NCBI GenBank assembly: GCA_964445815.1
Contig: CAYULW010000010.1
Span: 1 to 64,000 of the forward strand
Length of the DNA: 64,000 nt
Direction of reading: 5' to 3'
From: CAYULW01 sp964445815
Lineage (GTDB): Bacteria; Bacteroidota; Bacteroidia; Flavobacteriales_E; Vicingaceae
Under the pieces are notes generated by a model. The model searched no databases. It saw only the letters and a program-made list of their open reading frames with translations, and was not told the origin of the DNA. Shown here one piece after another: positions 18,132 to 26,673 of the stretch (positions are counted from its first letter, which is position 1; each line of letters starts with the position of its first letter). Made by a program: the position numbers and the translations under genes.

Positions 18132-18155
18132 GAAGGGAGGCTGCCACCTCCCTTC
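18132..18155. other. Perfect 9-bp stem-loop in the leader of the histidine-kinase gene
   Basis: GAAGGGAGG (18132-18140) and CCTCCCTTC (18147-18155) flank a 6-nt loop. Neither strand has a T-run after it and no gene ends here, so it is not a normal intrinsic terminator. It lies 71 bp upstream of the kinase ATG. It could be a 5'-UTR stem or a protein-binding palindrome. Confidence 0.5.
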
Positions 18156-18275
18156 AAAACTGTTTAACATAAAACAACTATTGCTACTGTAGTTATTCAA
18201 ATCTAAATTACAAAGATCATCGTGTCACAAAGAAGTAACTACACAAGTGGAGAAATCTCCTTACAGAAGGAAAAA

Positions 18276-18869
18276 ATGAAAATAAATCTCCCGTTTAGTC
18301 ATTTTTTACTTGCAATTATTCTCCTTTTATTCAGCATGCTTATACAAGCTCAGGCGCGCGAGTTCAATTCACCCAAAAAGACAAATTCGACGACTAAAAA
18401 GGGCTTTGAATTTGACCCTGACAATCTGGTTTTCGGAGGCAATCTTGGTGCCACATTTGGAGACATTACCTATGTAGAAGTCTCTCCAACAGCCGGATAT
18501 CTGTTTAAAGAAAACTGGCTTGTTGGTCTGAGTGCACGTTACATTTATTTTGAAGACCGATCTGGCTTGCCTTTTTTTCCGGTTTATAAAACAAACATTT
18601 ATGGAGGTGGTATTTTCACACAGTATTTCTTCTTAGAAAATTTTTTAGCCCATGCAGAATACGAACTCTTAAATCTGGAAGACAATACCATTATTAACTT
18701 TGGTGAACGCATTAACATTAGCAGCGTGTTTTTAGGTGGGGGCTATCGCTCCAGCTTGGGTGGAAGTTTCTATGCCAGTATTTTGCTTTTATACAACCTC
18801 AACGACACGCCTCAATCACCTTATACGAATCCTGTATTGAGAATTGGATTTGGAGTAGGGTTGAATTGA
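18276..18869 (+). CDS. Outer-membrane beta-barrel-like protein
   Basis: A 197-aa protein with a signal peptide ending in AQAQA (about residues 1-27). Alternating aromatic/hydrophobic and glycine segments suggest a small eight-strand barrel (FGGNLGATFGD, YGGGIFTQYFF, VLRIGFGVGLN at the end). I chose the ATG at 18276, since the in-frame GTG at 18222 would put 18 polar residues before the signal peptide. The specific function is unknown. Confidence 0.65.
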   Translation: MKINLPFSHFLLAIILLLFSMLIQAQAREFNSPKKTNSTTKKGFEFDPDNLVFGGNLGATFGDITYVEVSPTAGYLFKENWLVGLSARYIYFEDRSGLPFFPVYKTNIYGGGIFTQYFFLENFLAHAEYELLNLEDNTIINFGERINISSVFLGGGYRSSLGGSFYASILLLYNLNDTPQSPYTNPVLRIGFGVGLN

Positions 18870-18875
18870 CATTAA

Positions 18876-20387
18876 ATGTTTAAAATTACCTTAACCATTA
18901 GTGCTATCTTAATGATTTTGAGCCTGTTTTTCTTCGCGAAGAAAAACACAAGCTTAGCCCTGATCCTCTTAACAGCAATTACATTTCTAAGTTACCTGTC
19001 ATTAATCGAGATTGAACCCTTTTTAAATTTATGGGATGAACGCTTCCATGCCCTTGTTGCCAAAAACCTGAGCAATAATCCTATTTTACCCCTTCTATAT
19101 CCTTCCACTCCGGTTGAGTTTGATCATATCGGTTGGGACAAATCACACCTTTGGTTACACAAACAACCACTATTCCTATGGCAAATTGCTTTGAGCTTCA
19201 AACTATTTGGAATCAGTGAGTTATCACTTCGTTTGCCTAGTGCAGTCATGATGACTCTTCTTGTTCCCATCTATTTCAGAATCGGCAAAGCGCTTGACAA
19301 TGAAAAAACAGGCTTTTTCATGGGGCTACTCCTATCCAGCTCTTATTTCATTATGGAATTAGTCGTTGGCAGACAACAGCTTGACCACAATGACATTGCT
19401 TTTCTATTTTATACCAGTTCCAGTTTATGGGCTTGGATTGAATATCTACGATCTGGTAAAAAGTCATGGTTAATTTTGATTGGCATATTCTCCGGATTTG
19501 CCATTCTTTGCAAGTGGCTTACCGGCTTACTTATCTATTTCACATGGGGAATTTATAAACTGATTAGGCAAGATCACTTAAAAAATTACACCGATCTACT
19601 CATTAGTTTATTGTTTACAGTGATTGTAATCTTGCCATGGCAACTCTATATCTTAAGTTCTTTTACTGATCTCGCCATTGAAGAATACCGTTATAACAGT
19701 CAACATCTTTTTGAGGCCATTGAGGGACATACAGGCTCACCCCGGTTTCACTTGAAAAAGATGGATCTTTTATTTGGAAACTTGGCTCCTTACTTTGCTT
19801 TATTAGGTATTTTCTTTTTTTGGAGAAAGAAGAAAAACAAATCATTATTTCTCAGCTTTATTATCACACTGATTTTTGTTGAGTTGTTTTTTGCGATTGC
19901 AAAAACGAAAATGATCAGTTACACTTTAATCCTGATGCCTTTTATTTACTTCCTTGCTTCTGTCACTATTTATCAGTTTTATTCTTATTTGACAAACATC
20001 AAGGCAAACAAAAAGTTAGCAACTGCTATTTTCACAATACTATTGCTCTCTTTCTACATCTATAGAATACAATTACCCAAATTATCAGAGAATTACCTAT
20101 CAATCAATTATTACAATTATGAGTTGGCCAATAATAAAGCAGTGTTTGAAGCTCTCAAGGATAGGTTGCCAAAAAATTCATTACTCTTTAATGTAAAAGA
20201 TCGGCATTATGTGGAAGCCATGTTTTATACCAACTTTAATGCTTATTCAATAATCCCTGATCAAGCTGAGATAAATCGTTTAAAGAGCAAATTTCATATA
20301 GCCATTTTCAAGTCTGGTAATTATGAACTTCCGAATTACATTTTAAATGATCCAAGTATTGAATTACTAGATGGAAGACTGTTTTAG
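18876..20387 (+). CDS. GT39/ArnT-like membrane glycosyltransferase
   Basis: A 503-aa polytopic protein with at least ten hydrophobic helices. It has the GT-C signature in the first periplasmic loop, an acidic pair in LWDERFHALVAKNL, followed by HKQPLFLWQIALSFKLFG and LSLRLPSAVMM. Members transfer sugars from polyprenyl phosphate donors to lipids or proteins. Donor and acceptor cannot be assigned. It starts 6 bp after the barrel gene, so cotranscription is likely. Confidence 0.82.
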   Translation: MFKITLTISAILMILSLFFFAKKNTSLALILLTAITFLSYLSLIEIEPFLNLWDERFHALVAKNLSNNPILPLLYPSTPVEFDHIGWDKSHLWLHKQPLFLWQIALSFKLFGISELSLRLPSAVMMTLLVPIYFRIGKALDNEKTGFFMGLLLSSSYFIMELVVGRQQLDHNDIAFLFYTSSSLWAWIEYLRSGKKSWLILIGIFSGFAILCKWLTGLLIYFTWGIYKLIRQDHLKNYTDLLISLLFTVIVILPWQLYILSSFTDLAIEEYRYNSQHLFEAIEGHTGSPRFHLKKMDLLFGNLAPYFALLGIFFFWRKKKNKSLFLSFIITLIFVELFFAIAKTKMISYTLILMPFIYFLASVTIYQFYSYLTNIKANKKLATAIFTILLLSFYIYRIQLPKLSENYLSINYYNYELANNKAVFEALKDRLPKNSLLFNVKDRHYVEAMFYTNFNAYSIIPDQAEINRLKSKFHIAIFKSGNYELPNYILNDPSIELLDGRLF

Positions 20388-20393
20388 GGATAC

Positions 20394-21080
20394 TTACTTA
20401 TACCAGTCTTCCAAGATATCCACCCCTCCCAAATTCCACATTTGCCGTTTCACCCATTCGCTTCTCTTATACATGTATGCGTTTGGCCGTTCCAGAGGAA
20501 ATAAAAGCGGATTGGGCAATGCCACAGCCATAAGCGCTGACTCAGACAAAGTCAGTCCTTCTGCCGGTTTCTTAAAATAGCCTTGTGCGGCAGCTTCCAC
20601 GCCATATATTCCGTCACCCATTTCTACACTATTTAGGTAAACCTCCATTATTCTGCGCTTTCCCCAAATCCATTCAATCAACACTGTAAAATAAGCCTCC
20701 AAGCCTTTTCTGAAATAGGTTTTGTTTGGAATCAAAAACACATTCTTAGCAACTTGCTGAGAAATGGTACTGGCGCCTATCTTCCGTTTTCCCTTGGCAT
20801 TTTTACTCAGGGCCTTTTTTATGGCATGTAAATCAAAGCCATGATGGCTCAAAAACAGTTGATCTTCACTAGCAATAAAGGCCAATGGCACCCGAGGAGA
20901 AACGTCTTCTATATCCACCCATGTTCTGGAGACGTCTTGCTTGTCATTGTGCATATATTTGTAGATCATCATGGTAGTGATTGGCGGATTAACAAAACGA
21001 TACAATACCACCCATGCTAAGGTCAATAAGAAAAAACTAAGGAGAACTTTTAAAACTAACTTTACACCCTTCTTAAGCAC
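20394..21080 (-). CDS. mtgA: Monofunctional biosynthetic peptidoglycan transglycosylase
   Basis: A 228-aa GT51 protein with an N-terminal membrane anchor (about residues 7-27). The conserved blocks are SEDQLFLSHHGFD (catalytic Glu), GASTISQQVAKNVFL, KRRIMEVYLNSVEMG and GVEAAAQGYFKKPA. It polymerises lipid II into glycan strands. The start is a GTG at 21078-21080, the only start that preserves the anchor. It lies 5 bp from the divergent azurin start, so its promoter must lie within that gene. Confidence 0.92.
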   Translation of the reverse strand: MLKKGVKLVLKVLLSFFLLTLAWVVLYRFVNPPITTMMIYKYMHNDKQDVSRTWVDIEDVSPRVPLAFIASEDQLFLSHHGFDLHAIKKALSKNAKGKRKIGASTISQQVAKNVFLIPNKTYFRKGLEAYFTVLIEWIWGKRRIMEVYLNSVEMGDGIYGVEAAAQGYFKKPAEGLTLSESALMAVALPNPLLFPLERPNAYMYKRSEWVKRQMWNLGGVDILEDWYK

Positions 21081-21085
21081 AAGTC

Positions 21086-21607
21086 ATGAAACATATTAGA
21101 AACACAAGTTTAGTCATTTTATGCGCGCTTCTTATCTTCTCATGTGGAGGAGAAGCAAAAAAACCAGGCAATCAAGAAAAGAAGAGCAAAGAACAAAAGA
21201 CAGAAGTGAAGAACGACTCATCTGAGAAAGAAACAATTCTTATTCATGTTAATGCCATTGGTGAATCGATGACCGAAATTGCTTTTGAACCAAAGACAAT
21301 AGATGTACCTGCAAACTCCAAAATCAAATTGATATTTAAAAACAAAAGTTCTACACCCGGCATGTTGCACAATTTTGTATTGGTGGAACTGGGTTCAGGG
21401 CAGGATATTGCCAGCGCGGGAATAAAAGCAGGAAAAGAAAACAGCTTTGCTCCTCAAGATGAGCGTGTTATTGTAAAAACAAAGATACTTGATCTTGGTG
21501 AAAGTATAGAGATCGAGTTCGATGCTCCGGATAAAGGTTCATATCACTACATCTGTACATTCCCAGGACATTATCCCAACATGATCGGCCGATTAAATGT
21601 CAATTAA
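21086..21607 (+). CDS. Azurin-like blue copper lipoprotein
   Basis: A 173-aa protein. The lipoprotein signal ends in a lipobox-like IFSCGG (Cys20 is the expected lipidated residue). A charged linker follows, then an azurin/plastocyanin domain. Predicted type 1 copper ligands are His95, Cys157, His162 and Met166, with the exact azurin spacing C-x4-H-x3-M. It is probably an electron carrier facing the periplasm; donation to the cbb3 oxidase is an inference from function only. A one-mismatch -7 element (TAACTTTA) lies inside the mtgA 5' end. Confidence 0.9.
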   Translation: MKHIRNTSLVILCALLIFSCGGEAKKPGNQEKKSKEQKTEVKNDSSEKETILIHVNAIGESMTEIAFEPKTIDVPANSKIKLIFKNKSSTPGMLHNFVLVELGSGQDIASAGIKAGKENSFAPQDERVIVKTKILDLGESIEIEFDAPDKGSYHYICTFPGHYPNMIGRLNVN

Positions 21608-21624
21608 AGTAGCCCTGCTACTTT
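21606..21624. terminator. Terminator between convergent azurin and pdhC genes
   Basis: AAAGTAGC and GCTACTTT form an 8-bp perfect stem with a CCT loop, directly at the end of the azurin gene and before the pdhC stop. The stem ends in A- and T-runs, so it can act in either direction. Confidence 0.6.
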
Positions 21625-21635
21625 AGTCAATTTGT

Positions 21636-23234
21636 TTAGCCTAGAATCGTGACCGGATTCTCTATAAAAGTTTTAAATGTTTGCAGGAACTCTGATCCGG
21701 TGGCTCCGTCCACTACTCGATGATCGCAAGACAAAGTCACCTTCATTCGATTACCTATGCTGATCTGACCATCTTTTACCACTGGAATTTCACGAATTGC
21801 ACCAACGGCCAATATACAGGCATTAGGTGGATTGATAATCGCGGTAAATTCTTCAATACCAAACATTCCCAGATTACTGATGGAAAAGGTACTGCCCTCC
21901 ATTTCCTGAGGTTGTAACTTTTTCTCACGGGCTTTGCCTGCATAGGTCTTTACTTCTGTTGTAATCTCTGTCAACGACTTTAAATCGGCGTTTTTAACTA
22001 CAGGAACCAAAAGTCCTTCATCTACTGCAACTGCTACACCTATATTGACATGACGATTCGTTCTTATTGTGTCGCCCATCCAAGATGAATTAATAGCAGG
22101 GTGCTTTTTCAATGCAGCTGCAGAAGCTTTAATCACCAAATCATTGAATGAGATCTTTGTATCCGGCATTGCATTGATCGCTTTTCGAGCCTGTATTGCC
22201 TGATCCATATCCAAATCAATGGTTAAATAGAAATGAGGCGCGCTGTATTTGCTCTCTCCCAAACGACGAGCTATGGCCTTTCTCATTTGAGAAACATTGT
22301 GCTCTTCATAAGATTCCTCACCAATGGCTGTTGCTGGTCTAGTCACAGCAGAAGAAGGTTGATAATTCTCAATGTCTCTTTTAACGATACGCCCATGATC
22401 GCCGGTTCCCTTTACCGTTGAAACATCTATTCCCTTTTCTTTTGCTAAACGCTGTGCTAAAGGCGATATCCTCAGTCGATCTGATGAATCATTTGTAGGA
22501 CTGACACTAGCTACCGAAGCTGAAGTGGATGCATTATCCTGTTTAGGCTCAACTTTAGACTCCGAAGTCGGTCCTGTTGCTTTAGCTGCCCCTGAATTTT
22601 GTTTGAACGCTTCTAATAAAGTTTTATAATCTGCTCCTTTCTCGCCGATTACAGCCAAAACTGCATCAACTTCTGCCGAACCCCCTTCTTCTACTCCTTG
22701 ATATAGCAAAGTACCATCTTCAAAAGATTCAAACTCCATCGTGGCTTTATCGGTCTCTATTTCTGCCAAAATCTCTCCGGATTCAACTACATCACCCACT
22801 TTTTTTACCCATGCTGCCACTGTGCCTTCTTTCATGGTATCACTCAATTTGGGCATCTTAATGATCTTAGCATTAATTGAAGAAGTGTCTATGGAAACAG
22901 AATCTACTGTCTCCTCTTCTTTCAGGGTTTCTTCTTTTACAGGATCAGCATTTCTTTGCCCATTTTGACCATTAAGTATGGCTGTAATGTCTTCTCCCTT
23001 CTCTCCAACTATTGCCAAAATAGAATCCACCGCTCCAGCTTCACCTTCAGCAACTCCATGATGTAAAACAATACCTTCTTGAAAAGATTCAAACTCCATT
23101 GTAGCTTTATCGGTCTCTATTTCCGCCAATAATTCTCCGTCAGAAACTTTATCTCCAACTTTTTTATGCCATTTTGCTACAACACCTTCTTCCATGGTGT
23201 CACTCAATTTTGGCATTTTTATAATCTCAGCCAT
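21636..23234 (-). CDS. pdhC: Pyruvate dehydrogenase E2, dihydrolipoamide acetyltransferase
   Basis: A 532-aa E2 with two lipoyl domains (about 1-80 and 124-205). Each carries the lipoylation motif EIETDKATMEFES. A peripheral-subunit-binding domain follows at about 254-290 (RISPLAQRLAKEKGID). The catalytic domain ends in the active-site signature DHRVVDGATGSEF. It transfers acetyl groups to CoA. Two lipoyl domains and pairing with the E1-alpha gene 14 bp upstream favour the pyruvate complex over the 2-oxoglutarate one. No E1-beta gene is in the window. Confidence 0.93.
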   Translation of the reverse strand: MAEIIKMPKLSDTMEEGVVAKWHKKVGDKVSDGELLAEIETDKATMEFESFQEGIVLHHGVAEGEAGAVDSILAIVGEKGEDITAILNGQNGQRNADPVKEETLKEEETVDSVSIDTSSINAKIIKMPKLSDTMKEGTVAAWVKKVGDVVESGEILAEIETDKATMEFESFEDGTLLYQGVEEGGSAEVDAVLAVIGEKGADYKTLLEAFKQNSGAAKATGPTSESKVEPKQDNASTSASVASVSPTNDSSDRLRISPLAQRLAKEKGIDVSTVKGTGDHGRIVKRDIENYQPSSAVTRPATAIGEESYEEHNVSQMRKAIARRLGESKYSAPHFYLTIDLDMDQAIQARKAINAMPDTKISFNDLVIKASAAALKKHPAINSSWMGDTIRTNRHVNIGVAVAVDEGLLVPVVKNADLKSLTEITTEVKTYAGKAREKKLQPQEMEGSTFSISNLGMFGIEEFTAIINPPNACILAVGAIREIPVVKDGQISIGNRMKVTLSCDHRVVDGATGSEFLQTFKTFIENPVTILG

Positions 23235-23248
23235 CTTAATCTTCTTTA

Positions 23249-24286
23249 TTAGTCAACAACAAAGGGATAATCTTCCTGAATATATACATCGGTATACAAC
23301 TCGCTTGCATCCGGGTAAGGCGAATTTTCTGAAAATTCAACAGACTCGGCAACCTGAGCTTTCACTCTATTTTGAATCTCCTCTATTTCTTTGACCGATG
23401 CATATTTCTTTTGCTTTATCTTCTGCAATGCATTTTCTATCGGGTCAAGTGATTTGTATTCTTCCAATTCTTCCTTAGTTCTGTACTTCGCAGGATCAGA
23501 CATGGAGTGCCCTTTATATCTATAAGTCCTCATTTCTAACAAGGTTGGCCCTTCTCCTTTTCTTGCCCTCTCAACTGCTCTCTCTATGGCTTCATGTACA
23601 GGCTCACAAGCCATCCCATCTACTTGCTCATTGGGCATATTGTATCCATTGGCCATTTCATGTAAATTCGTCACGTTAGAAACGCGCTCAACGGCAGTAC
23701 CCATGGCATAATTATTATTCTCAATAATAAAAATGACCGGTAACTTCCAATTCATAGCCATGTTTAGCGCTTCATGAAAAGCACCTTGTCGAACGGCTCC
23801 ATCACCCATGTAACATAAAGTCACATTATCGTTTCCATTGTACTTGTCTGCAAAAGCAATTCCTGCACCTAATGGTATCTGACCGCCTACAATACCATGC
23901 CCTCCAAAGAAATTTAAATCACGATCAAACATGTGCATGGATCCCCCTTTTCCTTTACTGCAACCTGTTACTTTACCATAGAGTTCAGCCATCACCTTAT
24001 TCGGGCTCATTCCCAATCCAAGCGGATGAGCATGATCTCTATATGCTGTAATCATATTATCAGTGGGGCGAATAGCCGAAACAGCACCCGCCACCAAAGC
24101 TTCTTGCCCAATATAAAGGTGACAAAAGCCTCTAATTTTTTGTTGTATGTATAGCTGTCCCGCTTTCTCCTCAAACTTTCTCATCAATAGCATGGATTCA
24201 TACCATTTCAGATAGGTCTCTTTATCAAACTTCGCCTTCTTGGATACTTTTGATTTAGGAGCCGCTTTAGTCTTCGTATTCGCCAT
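23249..24286 (-). CDS. pdhA: Pyruvate dehydrogenase E1 component, alpha subunit
   Basis: A 345-aa TPP-dependent E1-alpha. The thiamine-binding motif runs from GDGAVRQGAFHEA to NNNYAMGT (about residues 165-200). The phosphorylation-loop-like segment RTYRYKGHSMSDPAKYRT is also present. A basic Lys/Ala-rich N-terminus of about 20 residues precedes the domain. It needs an E1-beta partner encoded elsewhere. It heads the pdhA-pdhC pair. Confidence 0.94.
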   Translation of the reverse strand: MANTKTKAAPKSKVSKKAKFDKETYLKWYESMLLMRKFEEKAGQLYIQQKIRGFCHLYIGQEALVAGAVSAIRPTDNMITAYRDHAHPLGLGMSPNKVMAELYGKVTGCSKGKGGSMHMFDRDLNFFGGHGIVGGQIPLGAGIAFADKYNGNDNVTLCYMGDGAVRQGAFHEALNMAMNWKLPVIFIIENNNYAMGTAVERVSNVTNLHEMANGYNMPNEQVDGMACEPVHEAIERAVERARKGEGPTLLEMRTYRYKGHSMSDPAKYRTKEELEEYKSLDPIENALQKIKQKKYASVKEIEEIQNRVKAQVAESVEFSENSPYPDASELYTDVYIQEDYPFVVD

Positions 24287-24344
24287 AATCCTATAAAAAT
24301 GTGGAAGACAAATTTATAGAATATAAAACAATCAATTTACTGTT

Positions 24345-24836
24345 TTAGTTCTGCTTTTTGACAAAGTCCTGACGGAAAGAAAAAGGCAACAAATCTTCAA
24401 TCGAATGAAACTGCCAAACTTCATTATTCGCATTCATGAGCAAAATTCGAATGGTTGACCTCTGTTGTTGCTCATATTCGCTGATAACTTGACGACAAGA
24501 ACCACATGGAGAGATGGCTTTTCCTTTTGTTTTTACATCTGAAGCAAAAATGGCAATTGTGATCACTTTTTGATCAGGTCTTTGGGCTTTGGCATAAAAC
24601 AAGGCCACCCTTTCGGCACAGAGCCCTGAAGGGAAAGCTGCATTTTCTTGATTGGACGCTGCATATATTGTATTGTCTTCAAAAGCCAAAGCAGCTCCGA
24701 CTCTAAACTTAGAGTATGGTGCATAAGCTTTTTTAGAAGCCTCTGCTGATTCTTTAAGCAAGTTTTGATCTCTATCAGATAATTCTTCTACAGAAGAAAA
24801 ATACTCATAGGTAAAGCTGACAGTTCTATTTTCCAT
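24345..24836 (-). CDS. cdd: Cytidine deaminase
   Basis: A 163-aa protein with the zinc-dependent deaminase signatures CAERVALFYA (Cys ligand plus catalytic Glu) and PCGSCRQVI (two Cys ligands). The substrate-binding region SKFRVGAALAFEDN is also present. It deaminates cytidine and deoxycytidine for pyrimidine salvage. Its start overlaps the ispF 3' end by 11 bp. Linkage of cdd with porV/porU and pdhA is conserved in flavobacteria as far as I recall. Confidence 0.92.
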   Translation of the reverse strand: MENRTVSFTYEYFSSVEELSDRDQNLLKESAEASKKAYAPYSKFRVGAALAFEDNTIYAASNQENAAFPSGLCAERVALFYAKAQRPDQKVITIAIFASDVKTKGKAISPCGSCRQVISEYEQQQRSTIRILLMNANNEVWQFHSIEDLLPFSFRQDFVKKQN

Positions 24837-25317
24837 TTTTTTCCTGAAAAATTAGAGCCACTACATAAGCTGAAACTCCCTCTTCTCTACCCTCAAAACC
24901 CAAACGCTCTGTAGTAGTTGCTTTTATAGAGATATCCTCTTCACCAATCGTCATACATGCAGCCAAAGTACTTTTCATTGCAGGAATGTAAGGGTTTACC
25001 TTAGGCTCTTGCAAAGCAATGGTGCAGTCAATATTTGACACCTCATATTTATTCTCTCTAAGTTTGATCATGACCTCTTTTAAAAGCAGTTTAGAGTCAA
25101 TGCCTTTATAAGTAGCATCGGTTGGTGGAAAATGAAATCCAATGTCTCGCATGTTCGCGGCACCTAGCAATGCATCGCAGATAGAGTGAATCAGAACATC
25201 AGCATCAGAATGCCCAATAGCCCCTTTTTTATGCTCAAGTTGAACCCCTCCAAGAAAAAAATCAGAGCCTTCCTTTAGTTGGTGAACATCAAAACCAAAG
25301 CCTACCCTGAGTTTCAT
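24826..25317 (-). CDS. ispF: 2-C-methyl-D-erythritol 2,4-cyclodiphosphate synthase
   Basis: A 163-aa protein of standard IspF length. Metal and substrate motifs are visible: GFDVHQLKEG near the start, HSDADVLIHSICDALLGAA, and ATTTERLGFEGREEG near the end. It catalyses the cyclisation step of the MEP isoprenoid pathway. Its start shares one base with the porV stop (TAATG arrangement), so translation is coupled. Confidence 0.95.
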   Translation of the reverse strand: MKLRVGFGFDVHQLKEGSDFFLGGVQLEHKKGAIGHSDADVLIHSICDALLGAANMRDIGFHFPPTDATYKGIDSKLLLKEVMIKLRENKYEVSNIDCTIALQEPKVNPYIPAMKSTLAACMTIGEEDISIKATTTERLGFEGREEGVSAYVVALIFQEKNGK

Positions 25318-26603
25318 TATTGGTTTTCGTTTTGATTGCTAAAGTCTTCAAAATTGAATTTGAGAGAAAATCTAAATGTATTTGCCAGGGGATTTTGTTG
25401 TGCATTACCCACAAGATAAGAAGCATCAAATGCAAAAACCGAAAGCTTAAATCCAAAACCTACTGTTAAATATTGGCGATTCCCCTTCAATGGATTCTCA
25501 TAGAAATACCCAAATCGAATCGCCAGTTGCTGGTCGTACCAATATTCCATTCCAAATGAATATGCGATTTCACTTAACTCTTCTTTTCTAACACTTCCTG
25601 GCTTAATTGTAGGATTACCCGCAGCATCTAGACTTTCAACCACCCCCGGAGCATCACTAAATGAACTCAACATACCACTTACCAAACTTACATTGGGATC
25701 TTGACCAGCCACTATAACAGGATCTCCCTCACTATCTCTTACGACTGTTCCTGTAGAGTCTGCCAAATAGATTGGAGGAGTAGGTACTAACAACTTGTTG
25801 GCATCAATCATAAATGTCAATGAATTGTAGTCGTCAAGATCAAGTGTCAATGAAGGCCCAATTTTTAGATTTGTTGGAAGAAAATCATTTTCTGCATTTG
25901 CGGTATAAGACATTTTTGCTCCGATATTCGAAATGCTAATGCCTGCCCTTAATGTCGCATCATAATCCCCAATCTGAAAATCGGGATTTTGATAATATGC
26001 AGAAACATCTGCTGCTACAGACCTTCCGGGCCTTGTATCCTGACCTTGTACGCTTATTCCATTAGTCAGATTTGAATTGATATAACGTAAAGCCATACCA
26101 AAAGAAAACTGAGTAGACAATTGCATGCTGTATGCAAAATCAATCGCCCATTCATTAGGTTTAAAAGTCCCCAATGAGTTGTTAAATTGATCCGTAAAGT
26201 TGATTTCTCCCAAAGAGAAATATCTTAATGAGGCACCAAATGTTGAAATTCTATTGATTCTCTTGTAACCTGAAAGATAGGATAGACTAATGTCTCCTAC
26301 CAGATTTCTCAACCATGGAGAATACGTCAAAGACACCCCGGCATCATCATCTATAAATGCCAGTTTAGCAGGGTTCCAATGTATTGAATTAGCATCCGGA
26401 CTGGTAGCCACTCCTGCATCACCCAAAGCTCCTCCTCTGGAATCAGGAGATATTAATAGAAAGGGAACTGCAGTTGTTATGGTATTCAACTGAAGATCGT
26501 CTCTTATATTATTGACGTTAACTGTATTTTGTGCTTGACTTAGTATAGTGACAAAACTCACTCCTAGCAATATTGCTTTTCTTATTCGGTTCTTAATTGA
26601 CAC
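25317..26603 (-). CDS. porV: Type IX secretion outer-membrane protein PorV (LptO)
   Basis: A 428-aa FadL-type barrel. A signal peptide ends at SQAQ, followed by the PorV-type segment RGGALGDAGVATSPDANSIHWNPAKLAF. A GFGFKLSVFAFDASYLV barrel segment lies near the C-terminus. PorV shuttles CTD-bearing cargo from the translocon to the PorU attachment complex. The start codon is GTG at 26601-26603, the only one preserving the signal peptide. It lies just downstream of porU on the same strand. Confidence 0.92.
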   Translation of the reverse strand: MSIKNRIRKAILLGVSFVTILSQAQNTVNVNNIRDDLQLNTITTAVPFLLISPDSRGGALGDAGVATSPDANSIHWNPAKLAFIDDDAGVSLTYSPWLRNLVGDISLSYLSGYKRINRISTFGASLRYFSLGEINFTDQFNNSLGTFKPNEWAIDFAYSMQLSTQFSFGMALRYINSNLTNGISVQGQDTRPGRSVAADVSAYYQNPDFQIGDYDATLRAGISISNIGAKMSYTANAENDFLPTNLKIGPSLTLDLDDYNSLTFMIDANKLLVPTPPIYLADSTGTVVRDSEGDPVIVAGQDPNVSLVSGMLSSFSDAPGVVESLDAAGNPTIKPGSVRKEELSEIAYSFGMEYWYDQQLAIRFGYFYENPLKGNRQYLTVGFGFKLSVFAFDASYLVGNAQQNPLANTFRFSLKFNFEDFSNQNENQ

Positions 26604-26673
26604 TCTTATTTTTTTGGGTTAACAAATATAGGAAATACCATCCTTGTGAATTCAGGATATGATTATAGGATAA

